64,000 nt of DNA from CAIZGX01 sp964385405 (GTDB lineage Bacteria; Bacteroidota; Bacteroidia; Flavobacteriales_D; Sanyastnellaceae). The stretch spans positions 1 to 64,000 of the forward strand of contig CAYLOT010000003.1 in the NCBI GenBank assembly GCA_964385405.1. The letters are read 5' to 3'. The notes under the pieces were generated by a model that was not told where the DNA came from, searched no databases, and was given only the letters and a program-made list of their open reading frames with translations. Shown piece after piece: positions 16,541 through 25,003 of the stretch; the stretch's first letter is position 1, and every line of letters begins with the position of its first letter. The position numbers were made by a program, and so were the translations under genes.

Positions 16541-17621
16541 TTACATGCTCGGCTACGTAGGCAATCTGTTCAGGTGTTAACTCGGCGTACATGGGCAACG
16601 ATAATATTCGTTTTGCCAAGCGAGCGGCTACAGGGTAATCGGCTTCAGTATGATGAAAGCGCGAAGTGTAGCAAGGCATCAAAGGCAATGGAACAGGGTA
16701 GTGCACGGCGGTGTCTATTTGCGCTTCTTTGAGTTTAGCCATGAGTCCGTCTCTGTCTTCGTGTTGAATTACGTATAGGTGGAAGACATGGCGGAAGTTT
16801 TCACGTTCATGAGGACGTTGAACTTTTTCATTTAAAAGTGAATGATACAACTGCGCATTTTTTCTGCGTCCTTCTGTCCAGGTTTCAAGATGCGGAAGTT
16901 TTGTGTTTAGCACAGCAGCTTGAATACCGTCCATGCGTGAGTTTCTTCCTTCGCGTGTGTGGTTGTGTTTTCCTTCTTGCCCGTGGTTCGCGATGGCTCG
17001 GGCGATTTTCGCGATGCTGTCGTTGTTGGTAGCCATGCCGCCCGCATCGCCGTAGGCACCTAAGTTTTTACCTGGGTAAAAACTAAAGCTTGCGGCGTGT
17101 CCGAATGTACCTGCTTTTTGACCGTGTATGGTCGCAGCATGCGATTGCGCGCAGTCTTCTAAAACGAGGAGACCGTGTTTGTTTGCAATCGCCATTAGCG
17201 CATTCATGTCAACGGGGTTTCCGTATAGGTGAACAGGGATGATGGCTTTGGTGCGGTTTGTAATGCGCTCCTCTATTTTCGAAATGTCAATGAGAAAATC
17301 TTCGTCAACATCCACAAAAACAGGAACTCCACCTGCAGTAGTAACAGCTTCCGCAGTGCTTATCCAACTGATTGCAGGAACAAGCACTTCATCACCTGAC
17401 TGAATGCCCATGGCAACCAAAAGAATCTCCAAACTATCCGTACCGTTTGCACAGGCTATGGTGTGCTTCATTCCCATGAATTCGCTGAAGCTTTTTTCGA
17501 AAGCATCAGCAGCAGGACCCCCAATGAAAGAAGTGTTTGAAATAATTTGTGAAATGGCATGATCCATTTCAGATTGAATGGATAAGTATTGCGCTCTTAG
17601 ATCTACAAACGGAATATGCAT
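16527..17621 (-). CDS. DegT/DnrJ/EryC1 family sugar aminotransferase (WbpE/WlbC-like)
   Basis: A 364-residue PLP-dependent nucleotide-sugar aminotransferase. IPFVDLRAQYLSI is the family opening, ANGTDSLEILLVAMGI the phosphate-binding region, LVLEDCAQSHAA holds the PLP-pyridine Asp, and SFYPGKNLGAYGDAG contains the PLP lysine (about residue 186). It sits in a row with an N-acetyltransferase and a Gfo/Idh/MocA dehydrogenase; this triad is the WbpB-WbpE-WbpD (WlbA-WlbC-WlbB) set for 3-amino-3-deoxy uronates, so it probably aminates C3 of a 3-keto-UDP-GlcNAcA. The start overlaps the upstream stop as TAATG. Other keto-sugar aminotransferases of the family cannot be excluded. Confidence 0.85.
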   Translation of the reverse strand: MHIPFVDLRAQYLSIQSEMDHAISQIISNTSFIGGPAADAFEKSFSEFMGMKHTIACANGTDSLEILLVAMGIQSGDEVLVPAISWISTAEAVTTAGGVPVFVDVDEDFLIDISKIEERITNRTKAIIPVHLYGNPVDMNALMAIANKHGLLVLEDCAQSHAATIHGQKAGTFGHAASFSFYPGKNLGAYGDAGGMATNNDSIAKIARAIANHGQEGKHNHTREGRNSRMDGIQAAVLNTKLPHLETWTEGRRKNAQLYHSLLNEKVQRPHERENFRHVFHLYVIQHEDRDGLMAKLKEAQIDTAVHYPVPLPLMPCYTSRFHHTEADYPVAARLAKRILSLPMYAELTPEQIAYVAEHVNANY

Positions 17622-18079
17622 TAACGTATTTTTTTTGCGGGATTACCAACGTAAACTCCCGGTTCAGTAATGTTTTTTGTAACCACTGCTCCTGCGCCTA
17701 TAACCACATGGTCGCATATTGAAACAGGCAATAGCGTGACATTTGATCCAATTGAAACATGATTTCCAATTTCAGTGGATGACCATTTCGATTTATCATT
17801 TCCGGAAGGACCGCCGTCTTTGAATAGATCATTGGTGAACATAACTCCATGTGCAACGAAGCAATCGGAACCAATGGTTACCAGTTCGCAAATAAACGTG
17901 TGACTTTGAATACGCGTGCGATCTCCGATTTTTACCCCTTTTTGAATTTCAACAAAAGGACCAACGAAGACATCATTTCCAATTTTACATTCATATAAAT
18001 TCACAGGTTCAACAACAGTTACTCCCGTTCCAAATTGAACATCGCGTATTTGTGCAGTGTATTTTTTTACTTCGTTCAT
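17621..18079 (-). CDS. Left-handed beta-helix N-acetyltransferase (WbpD/WlbB-like)
   Basis: A 152-residue hexapeptide-repeat acyltransferase. Repeated [LIV]-G-x4 turns run from about residue 25 to 140 (for example IGNDVFVGPFVEIQKGVKIG, HVVIGAGAVVTKNITEPG), ending in YVGNPAKKIR as these enzymes do. An internal loop around FTNDLFKDGGPSG interrupts the helix. The size and the neighbours (aminotransferase downstream, dehydrogenase upstream) fit acetyl-CoA-dependent N-acetylation of a 3-amino sugar nucleotide. It shares one base with the next gene and 4 bases (ATGA) with the previous one. Confidence 0.82.
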   Translation of the reverse strand: MNEVKKYTAQIRDVQFGTGVTVVEPVNLYECKIGNDVFVGPFVEIQKGVKIGDRTRIQSHTFICELVTIGSDCFVAHGVMFTNDLFKDGGPSGNDKSKWSSTEIGNHVSIGSNVTLLPVSICDHVVIGAGAVVTKNITEPGVYVGNPAKKIR

Positions 18080-19086
18080 TGAAGAATATTGGCGTAAATT
18101 TTTTCTATAGCATCAACACTTCGAACGCCTTCAATTCCTTCCACGTTCTGACCTATACCCGTTTGGATTTCTTTTACAATTCCGGCAATAACCTTATCGT
18201 GATTGCTGCTTGTTCCTTGGTATTTGCCATATGCATTGGGTTTGTCGTTGAAGTCAATGTTGCTGTCCAACTCATGTCCTTCAACATTCCAAAATTCAAT
18301 TTTATTCAGGTAGGCTCCTCCAATTTTTATACTTCCCTTTTCACCAATAATGGTAATACTTCCTTCGTAGTTTTTCTCGTAAACGCAGGTCGTCCAAACC
18401 AATGAACCGAGCGCCCCGTTTTCAAATTCCATAACAGCAACACCGCTGTCTTCGGTTTCAATGTTATGATTTTGCGTAGCTGCTTTAGCCTTTACACTTA
18501 CTACATTTCCGCACCACCAAATAAGTAAGTCTATGAAGTGACTGGCTTGCGTGAATAGAGCTCCACCTTCCTTTTCAATTTTTCCTCTCCAGGGAGAATC
18601 GTCGTAGTAACCTTGATAGCGGTTCCACAAGACGTCACATTTCACCATGAAAATTTTTCCTAACCACCCTTCACGAATAGCGTGCTCGGCAAGGATAACA
18701 GGAACATTGAATCTGTTCTGTTTCACCACCCATAATTTTTTTCCGCATGCCGAGGCAGTGTCGTTCATTCGATTCGCCTCTTCAACAGAGAGGGACATAG
18801 GTTTTTCCACCAAAACATTGAACCCAGCTTTTAAAGCGGCAATGCTCTGTTCCGCATGAAGCGCGTGTGGTGTGACAACATTAATCACATCGGCTTCAAT
18901 GCTATTGAGCATTTCATCAAAAGAGGAATAAACAGGAATATTTCCGTACAATTCGGAAAGTGCGCGCGCCGTTTCAATTTGACTATCGCACAGCGCAACA
19001 ATTTCGATTTCCGGATTAGCGTCTAAGACAGCAACGTGTCGCTTCCCGATACTTCCACATCCGACTACTGCAAACTTGATTTTCAT
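18076..19086 (-). CDS. Gfo/Idh/MocA family NAD-dependent sugar dehydrogenase (WlbA/WbpB-like)
   Basis: A 336-residue oxidoreductase. The Rossmann motif VVGCGSIGKRHVAVL lies at the start, VEKPMSLSVEEANRM near residue 95 is the family's EKP motif, and GGALFTQASHFIDLLIWWCG near residue 180 holds the catalytic-region His. By position it should oxidise C3 of UDP-GlcNAcA before transamination; other sugar substrates are possible. Start: the ATG at 19086 begins directly before the Rossmann strand; the upstream in-frame TTG at 19104 abuts the previous stop and would add six residues not needed for the fold. Confidence 0.82.
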   Translation of the reverse strand: MKIKFAVVGCGSIGKRHVAVLDANPEIEIVALCDSQIETARALSELYGNIPVYSSFDEMLNSIEADVINVVTPHALHAEQSIAALKAGFNVLVEKPMSLSVEEANRMNDTASACGKKLWVVKQNRFNVPVILAEHAIREGWLGKIFMVKCDVLWNRYQGYYDDSPWRGKIEKEGGALFTQASHFIDLLIWWCGNVVSVKAKAATQNHNIETEDSGVAVMEFENGALGSLVWTTCVYEKNYEGSITIIGEKGSIKIGGAYLNKIEFWNVEGHELDSNIDFNDKPNAYGKYQGTSSNHDKVIAGIVKEIQTGIGQNVEGIEGVRSVDAIEKIYANILQ

Positions 19087-19104
19087 CGGTTGCAAAGTAA
19101 TCAA

Positions 19105-20442
19105 TCATTTTTGAATTTCCACGACCTTTTCAGAGAGGAATTCCTGAAGTGGATATTTTTCAAGTCCACACCTTTCAAAGAATTCTTTTTCACTTTCCTC
19201 ATTAGCAAGTAGAAGCGCTGCTTCCAAGGTATCGTAATCGGGTAGGCATAGGTTTTTCAGTGGGCTTTCTTCCAGCGGGAAAGAAGTCTGAAAATTCGTT
19301 CCAATAAATGTTTTATATCCCAATGCCAATCGCTCGAAAAGCAAAGTAGAGTAAGCCATAAGGCCGATGTTCACATTGAAGAAGGTCTCACTCGATTTCA
19401 TTTCAAGGGGAGCAATCGAAGCATTTGTTCCTTCGAATAGAGATGAGTAATACGATTGGAATTCGCCGTCGGATCTTTCTTTGGGATGTGGAAAGATAAT
19501 GAGTTGGAAGTTTGGATGCGTTTTCAAAAAACGCCTTAAACTTTCCAAAAGGAATATTTCATTTTCTTGAATTCCAAATCCGAAATTAGCATGACCCGCT
19601 TTTTTTCTTACCCATTCCCCATGAGAATAAAATCCGATGGTGTTTTTGGGTGGAAGGGGAGTGTTCGTGTAGCAATGTGCATAGCTCGAGTACTGTTCAG
19701 CGGGCCAATGCAACAATCGTGAAACGAACCATCGCTTGAAATGCGGAATTTCTTCCAATTGATAGGCACTTGAAACAACTACATCGTCGGCTATCATGAA
19801 CGAATGATGCCCAGCAAATGGTCCCGGAGAAGGTATTTTGGTAACCTTTATTCCTTTACCCATAAGCAGATATGCTAGGGCATTGCTGTCTTTTTCGAAC
19901 GGAGTAAAATCGAAATATTCAGTTGTCTTATTTGTTGAAATGAAATCGATAACGGCCGTCCACTCGATCACCTCGCGAATTAATAGTGCTAGATTAACCC
20001 TTCTAGAATCGAATAGACACTGAAGAGAAATGCGCATTGCGAATAGGTGAAAACTCAAGGGTAATCTATCAATGGAAAGTTCTTCTCGAACCAACACATG
20101 CACGTACTTGAATTCGGAATTCGCAGCAATGTATTCAAACGCTATTTCCTTTTGATTGGAAGTTGAGACCAAAACGCAAGGTGCATTTCTTTCAGAATGA
20201 TTTTGAATTTTTCTTCTGGAAACAATTCGCTTCCATTCTTTGAACCCAATGAGCAGGTCTTTTTTTGCGCTGTTGGGCAGTCGATACGTTAAATCATTGA
20301 GAAGTCTGTGCTGAAGCATACGCAGTTGAAGGTTTTCCCTAATTTTCGCTGGACGCACCAAGACCAAGAAATCTCTCATGGGTCGCTTCAGAAGCGACCT
20401 CGCAAATCGAAGCGCGGTGCTGAGATTAGACGTTGTACTCAT
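19105..20442 (-). CDS. Unrecognised protein of the polysaccharide operon, possibly GT-B-like
   Basis: A 445-residue soluble-looking protein with no signal peptide or clear membrane segment. I do not recognise the family. The N-terminal ~90 residues are basic; the middle has VLVSTSNQKEIAFEYIAA followed by strand/helix alternation; the C-terminal part has LIIFPHPKERSDGEF and then NIGLMAYSTLLFERLALGYK. The latter pattern, a histidine-rich phosphate-type loop followed by a Ser-x-LLFE helix, recalls sialyl-, KDO- and capsule-transferase GT-B folds. That is inference. It overlaps the ThiF gene upstream by 17 bases and ends one base before the first in-frame start of the dehydrogenase gene. Confidence 0.6.
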   Translation of the reverse strand: MSTTSNLSTALRFARSLLKRPMRDFLVLVRPAKIRENLQLRMLQHRLLNDLTYRLPNSAKKDLLIGFKEWKRIVSRRKIQNHSERNAPCVLVSTSNQKEIAFEYIAANSEFKYVHVLVREELSIDRLPLSFHLFAMRISLQCLFDSRRVNLALLIREVIEWTAVIDFISTNKTTEYFDFTPFEKDSNALAYLLMGKGIKVTKIPSPGPFAGHHSFMIADDVVVSSAYQLEEIPHFKRWFVSRLLHWPAEQYSSYAHCYTNTPLPPKNTIGFYSHGEWVRKKAGHANFGFGIQENEIFLLESLRRFLKTHPNFQLIIFPHPKERSDGEFQSYYSSLFEGTNASIAPLEMKSSETFFNVNIGLMAYSTLLFERLALGYKTFIGTNFQTSFPLEESPLKNLCLPDYDTLEAALLLANEESEKEFFERCGLEKYPLQEFLSEKVVEIQK

Positions 20443-21373
20443 GGAGCAAGTGTAGGAATGAATCGAGATTTTGATTCCAACTTATGATTGGAAAATCGAA
20501 GGATTTTGAAAGTTGTTCGGAAGCTGCTTTAGCCCGCAATCCTGTCTCGCAAACCAGTATGCAAGGTCGCTTCGCTTCATTGATAGCATCTTTTAATTCC
20601 GAGGCTGTGATAGATATAATGTCAGCGGGAAGTCCTTCGGCTTCGCCTAAAAAGAAAATGGGAGTACTCCGGTCATGGAGCAATTGTTTTAAAGTTATTG
20701 ACGGCTTGGGAAGTTCTTTTTTCGAATTGAAATGAAAACGGGACCAAAGTCCGGAAACCCCATCGAAATAATCAATTGCACCTACGAACGCACAGGGTGC
20801 CAGGGTTAAAAACTGCAGAGCTTGGTGGGCCACGTGTATGCCCACCTGTGCCACTACGGTTGGCCATACCTCATCTTCTGTGCAGTCGCGTTCAGCTTTA
20901 CTTGAGTCCGAAACATGTCCAAAAAGCATTTCACTGGTTAGGCTATTCAAATGAATAAAGGCAGAAGAACCAGTGTTCATTTGCGCGGCAGCATAGAAAA
21001 AAGGCATGTGTTGTTTTTCGAAGTGGGCGGCTAATTCGAGTTTGGTCGCCAGGCGATCAGTAAAATCGAATACCAAATCGAACAATTCTTTTTTTTCGGA
21101 AGCATGAAACATGCGCTCTTCATGTTTAATAATAGCATTCGGAAAATGAAGCGCGCAATATTCTTTCAGAACTTGCGATTTGTTTCGCCCAATATCGTTC
21201 GGAGTAAATAGGTGTTGTCTATTAAGATTGGAAGCTTCGACTATATCTCCGTCGTACAAGGTTATATTTCCAATACCAGAGGACAACAAATAGGGTAGAG
21301 CAGCATGCGCCAAGCCTCCGCATCCGATAACGAGAATGCGTTTATCTTTCAGGTAATCTTGGTCCCAGGTCAT
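20426..21373 (-). CDS. ThiF/MoeB-family E1-like adenylating protein with rhodanese-like C-terminus
   Basis: A 315-residue protein, first gene of the minus-strand operon. Residues 1-215 are a ThiF/MoeB domain: RILVIGCGGLAHAALPYL (nucleotide loop), DGDIVEASNLNRQHLF with the conserved Asn-Arg-Gln, DIGRNKSQVL, and FDFTDRLATKLEL. The Cys in ERDCTEDEVWPTV aligns with the Cys of ThiF/MoeB near residue 184. The paired CxxC zinc ligands found in MoeB are not visible. Residues ~225-315 look like a rhodanese domain with an active-site-like loop CETGLR. Such fusions (MoeZ/MOCS3 type) activate and sulfurate small carrier proteins. Its substrate here is unknown, and membership of the sugar operon is unexpected. 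Confidence 0.75.
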   Translation of the reverse strand: MTWDQDYLKDKRILVIGCGGLAHAALPYLLSSGIGNITLYDGDIVEASNLNRQHLFTPNDIGRNKSQVLKEYCALHFPNAIIKHEERMFHASEKKELFDLVFDFTDRLATKLELAAHFEKQHMPFFYAAAQMNTGSSAFIHLNSLTSEMLFGHVSDSSKAERDCTEDEVWPTVVAQVGIHVAHQALQFLTLAPCAFVGAIDYFDGVSGLWSRFHFNSKKELPKPSITLKQLLHDRSTPIFFLGEAEGLPADIISITASELKDAINEAKRPCILVCETGLRAKAASEQLSKSFDFPIISWNQNLDSFLHLLHEYNV

Positions 21374-21533
21374 TCTTTCAAAAGGAGTGAATTTCGATTT
21401 GCAAGATAGTTTACATAGTGCCTTTGGGAATATTTTACCAACAATTTAGTTTGCTAATCAATTGTAAATCAATATGAAAGCAAAGAAAGTGGGCTCGAAA
21501 AGCAAAAAAAAGTGCGTACGTCATGAAAAGTTG
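21374..21533. other. Divergent intergenic region between the ThiF operon and acpP
   Basis: About 200 bases separate the two start codons (21373 and 21575). The stretch is AT-rich. The acpP promoter lies at its right end. On the minus strand I find no good TAnnTTTG match before the ThiF gene, so the promoter of the long polysaccharide operon is not identified. No RNA gene or repeat is seen. Confidence 0.5.
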
Positions 21534-21541
21534 TACTTTTG
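21534..21541 (+). promoter_or_regulatory. -7 promoter element for acpP-fabF
   Basis: TACTTTTG matches TAnnTTTG exactly and lies 33 bases before the acpP ATG. No TTTG is present at the expected -33 position. Predicted leader of about 25-30 bases. Confidence 0.6.
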
Positions 21542-21574
21542 CGGCTGTATTTAACCTTAAAAAACATCAAGACA

Positions 21575-21808
21575 ATGTCTGAAATTGCACAAAAAGTTAC
21601 CGAAATCATCGTAGACAAATTAGGTGTTGAAGCATCTGTAGTTACTCCAGAGGCTAGCTTCACAAATGATTTAGGAGCAGATTCTTTAGATACCGTTGAG
21701 CTTATCATGGAATTTGAAAAGGAATTCAATATCGCTATTCCTGACGATCAAGCAGAAAAAATTGTGACTGTAGGTCAAGCTATCGATTACATCACAGCGA
21801 ACAAATAA
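21575..21808 (+). CDS. acpP: Acyl carrier protein
   Basis: A 77-residue acidic protein carrying the fatty-acid chain during synthesis. The 4'-phosphopantetheine serine lies in the DSL motif of NDLGADSLDTVELIM (Ser37). Start: the ATG at 21575 gives the normal ACP N-terminus MSEIAQKV; an in-frame TTG at 21539 lies inside the promoter element and is rejected. fabF and rnc follow, the usual acpP-fabF-rnc order. Confidence 0.98.
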   Translation: MSEIAQKVTEIIVDKLGVEASVVTPEASFTNDLGADSLDTVELIMEFEKEFNIAIPDDQAEKIVTVGQAIDYITANK

Positions 21809-21841
21809 TTACTCGGATAATACTCAACTTTCCCGAAAACT

Positions 21842-23092
21842 ATGGAGTTAAGAAGGGTCGTTGTAACCGGACTAGGAGCACTAACACCTATTGGTAATTC
21901 TGTACCAGAGTATTGGAATGGCCTTATCAATGGTGTGAGTGGTTCAGATCTCATTACTCGCTTTGACGCAAGTAAATTCAAGACGAAGTTTGCTTGTGAA
22001 GTCAAAGGGTTCAATGTAGAAGATCACATCGAACGTAAAGAAATGCGTAAAATGGATCCTTACACACACTATGCTTTAGTGGTTGTGAAGGAGGCTATTG
22101 CAGATTCAGGTATCGATGTAGATTCCGTTGACAAAGACAGAGTTGGTGTTATTTGGGGGTCTGGTATCGGTGGATTACTTACTTTCCAAGAGGAATGTAT
22201 GAATTTTGGTAGAGGCGATGGTACACCTCGCTTCAATCCGTTCTTCATTCCAAAGATGATTGCTGATATTGCCTCTGGGCACATCAGTATCCAGTATGGT
22301 TTCAGAGGTCCTAACTACACAACTGTTTCAGCTTGTGCTTCTTCAACTAACGCTTTAATTGATGCCTTTAACTACATACGATTAGGTAAAGCAGATGTTA
22401 TTGTAAGCGGAGGTTCAGAGGCTGCAATATGTGAGGCGGGTGTAGGTGGATTTAATGCTTGTAAAGCTCTTTCTGAGAACAACGAAAATTTCAAAACGGC
22501 TTCACGACCTTTTGATTCAACCCGCGATGGTTTTGTATTAGGTGAAGGAGGCGGTTGTCTTATTTTAGAAGATTTAGAACACGCTAAAGCGCGTGGTGCT
22601 AAAATTTATGCCGAGTTAATCGGCGGTGGAATGTCTGCAGATGCTTATCACATTACGGCTCCTCATCCTGAAGGAATTGGTGCAACGAACGTAATGAAGA
22701 ACGCACTATCTGATGCAGGTATTTCTTCAAATTCAATTGACTACATCAACGTTCACGGAACTTCTACTCCGCTTGGAGACGTTCAAGAAGCGAAGGCAAT
22801 TCAAAATATCTTTGGTGAGCACGCTTACAACTTGAATATCTCAAGTACAAAGTCAATGACTGGTCATTTGTTGGGAGCAGCGGGAGCAGTAGAAGCAATT
22901 GCTACAATCTTGGCAATTAAAAACGGAATCGTTCCTCCAACGATCAACTTCGTGAATACAGATGAAGCCCTCGATCCAAAATTGAACTTTACGTTCAACA
23001 AGGCGCAGCATCGCGATGTTAACGTAGCCATGACCAACACCTTTGGTTTCGGTGGACACAATACTTCAGCCATATTTAAGAAGTACGAATGA
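21842..23092 (+). CDS. fabF: Beta-ketoacyl-ACP synthase II
   Basis: A 416-residue condensing enzyme that elongates acyl-ACP with malonyl-ACP. The catalytic Cys is in SACASSTNALIDAF (near residue 163), and the two active-site histidines are in NVHGTSTPLGD (about 303) and SMTGHLLGAAGAVEA (about 340). The glycine-rich NTFGFGGHN lies close to the C-terminus. It follows acpP by 33 bases, and its stop overlaps the rnc start (ATGA). Confidence 0.98.
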   Translation: MELRRVVVTGLGALTPIGNSVPEYWNGLINGVSGSDLITRFDASKFKTKFACEVKGFNVEDHIERKEMRKMDPYTHYALVVVKEAIADSGIDVDSVDKDRVGVIWGSGIGGLLTFQEECMNFGRGDGTPRFNPFFIPKMIADIASGHISIQYGFRGPNYTTVSACASSTNALIDAFNYIRLGKADVIVSGGSEAAICEAGVGGFNACKALSENNENFKTASRPFDSTRDGFVLGEGGGCLILEDLEHAKARGAKIYAELIGGGMSADAYHITAPHPEGIGATNVMKNALSDAGISSNSIDYINVHGTSTPLGDVQEAKAIQNIFGEHAYNLNISSTKSMTGHLLGAAGAVEAIATILAIKNGIVPPTINFVNTDEALDPKLNFTFNKAQHRDVNVAMTNTFGFGGHNTSAIFKKYE

Positions 23093-23799
23093 TTTGGAAA
23101 TTTTTTTCCAAAGACAAACCCGATAGGGAGCTTTTCTCCTTTATTCACAACACATTTCATGTAAAGCCGAAAAACATTTCGCTTTATGAGACTGCTTTGC
23201 GCCATGCAAGTGCAGCAGAGGAAATAAGGGCTGGAATAAAAAACAGCAATGAACGTCTCGAGTTTTTAGGAGACGCAATTCTAGATAGCATTGTTGCGCA
23301 TTATCTGTTTTCAAAATATCCCGCGCTTACCGAAGGTGAACTCACTAAAATGAAATCTAAAATTGTTCGAAGAGACAATTTGAACGCCATTGGATACGAA
23401 TTGAAGTTATACGAGTTTCTTCAGGTTAGTATTGGAAGACAAGAAATTCATGAGAGTTTAATTGGAAATGCACTGGAAGCAATTTTTGGTGCGCTTTTCT
23501 TGGATAAAGGGTACAAGGTAACTCGCGAAATAGCCCTTAAATTATTGAAAGAACATGGACTCGATGAACGCGTTCATTTGGATGTAGATTATAAAAGTAA
23601 GCTGCATGAATGGGGTCAAAAGACCCGCAGACATTTGGCTTATCATGTCCGAGAACAACGCAATATGGGAGCTCAAATGCTATACACTATTGCTTTGGAG
23701 TTAGACGGGAAGGAAGTGGGAAGAGGAACAGGAGGTTCTAAAAAAGCAGCAGAACAAGCAGCCGCGGAAGCAGCCGCTAAAGTAATTTTAACGAATTAA
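23089..23799 (+). CDS. rnc: Ribonuclease III
   Basis: A 236-residue double-strand-specific endoribonuclease used in rRNA and mRNA processing. The RNase III signature NERLEFLGDAILDSIVA (about residues 46-62) holds the metal-binding acidic residues, and IGNALEAIFGALFLDKGY near residue 125 holds the second set. A double-stranded RNA-binding domain runs from about residue 165 to the end (DYKSKLHEWGQ to KKAAEQAAAEAAAKV). Translational coupling to fabF is suggested by the ATGA overlap. Confidence 0.97.
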   Translation: MIWKFFSKDKPDRELFSFIHNTFHVKPKNISLYETALRHASAAEEIRAGIKNSNERLEFLGDAILDSIVAHYLFSKYPALTEGELTKMKSKIVRRDNLNAIGYELKLYEFLQVSIGRQEIHESLIGNALEAIFGALFLDKGYKVTREIALKLLKEHGLDERVHLDVDYKSKLHEWGQKTRRHLAYHVREQRNMGAQMLYTIALELDGKEVGRGTGGSKKAAEQAAAEAAAKVILTN

Positions 23800-23810
23800 A
23801 ACTGAATTGT

Positions 23811-25001
23811 ATGTACGGAAAAATGCAAGAGCACTTACAAAATGAATTGAACAGTATTCGCGAAGCTGGATTGTTCAAGAGAGAGCGCATCATTACTACC
23901 CCTCAAGCTGCCGTTATTAAAACGACAGAAGGAAAGGAAGTGTTGAATTTCTGCGCGAACAATTACTTGGGACTCTCCAGTCATCCTGTAGTTCTTGAAG
24001 CCGCAAAGGCTGCAATTGATACTCATGGATTCGGTATGTCAAGTGTTCGTTTTATTTGCGGAACCCAAGACATTCACAAAACGCTTGAGCAAAAGCTGTC
24101 CGATTTCCTTCACACAGAAGATACCATTCTTTACGCGGCAGCATTCGACGCGAATGGAGGGGTTTTCGAGCCATTGTTGAATGAGCAAGATGCCATTATT
24201 TCAGATGAACTGAATCACGCTTCTATTATCGATGGAGTTCGTTTATGTAAAGCGCAACGTTATCGTTACAAAAACAACGACATGGCTGATTTGGAAGAGC
24301 AATTGAAAGCCGCTGCCGGAGCGCGTTTCAAGTTGATTGTTACAGATGGCGTTTTCTCTATGGATGGCTATGTTGCGCAGCTCGATAAGATTTGTGATCT
24401 GGCAGATCAATACGGTGCAATGGTTATGGTTGACGAGTGTCACGCTACAGGATTCATCGGAAAAACAGGAAGAGGAACAATAGAATTAAAAAATGTTTTA
24501 GGTCGTGTTGATATCATTACCGGAACTTTAGGTAAAGCATTGGGCGGTGCAATGGGTGGCTTCACCAGCGGAAGAAAAGAGATTATCGAATTGCTTCGTC
24601 AACGCTCAAGGCCTTATTTGTTCTCGAACTCATTGGCACCCTCAATTGTTGGAGCGTCAATAGCCGTAATGGATATGCTCAGCGCTTCTTCAGACTTACG
24701 CGATAAACTTGAAGCGAACATCAATCGATTTAAATCGGGAATTAAAGCTGCCGGATTCGAAATCAAGGATGGCGATAGTGCAATTGTTCCGGTAATGTTG
24801 TACGATGCGAAATTGGCGCAAGACTTTGCCGATGCGCTGCTTCAAGAGGGAATTTATGTTATTGGATTTTTCTACCCCGTTGTTGCGAAGGGCCAAGCTC
24901 GTATTCGCGTTCAATTAAGCGCAGGGCATGAATTCGAACATATCGATAGGGCTATCGAAGCATTTACCAAGGTGGGTAAAGCGCTTAATGTGATTCAATA
25001 A
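23811..25001 (+). CDS. kbl: Glycine C-acetyltransferase (2-amino-3-ketobutyrate CoA ligase)
   Basis: A 396-residue PLP enzyme of the alpha-oxoamine synthase family. It cleaves 2-amino-3-ketobutyrate with CoA to glycine and acetyl-CoA in threonine breakdown. FCANNYLGLSSHP is the KBL-type start region, VMVDECHATGFIGKTGRG the PLP-ring region, and GTLGKALGGAMGGF carries the PLP lysine (about residue 244). The length equals the E. coli enzyme within two residues. It lies 11 bases after rnc; a threonine dehydrogenase gene is not in the window. Confidence 0.93.
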   Translation: MYGKMQEHLQNELNSIREAGLFKRERIITTPQAAVIKTTEGKEVLNFCANNYLGLSSHPVVLEAAKAAIDTHGFGMSSVRFICGTQDIHKTLEQKLSDFLHTEDTILYAAAFDANGGVFEPLLNEQDAIISDELNHASIIDGVRLCKAQRYRYKNNDMADLEEQLKAAAGARFKLIVTDGVFSMDGYVAQLDKICDLADQYGAMVMVDECHATGFIGKTGRGTIELKNVLGRVDIITGTLGKALGGAMGGFTSGRKEIIELLRQRSRPYLFSNSLAPSIVGASIAVMDMLSASSDLRDKLEANINRFKSGIKAAGFEIKDGDSAIVPVMLYDAKLAQDFADALLQEGIYVIGFFYPVVAKGQARIRVQLSAGHEFEHIDRAIEAFTKVGKALNVIQ

Positions 25002-25003
25002 TT

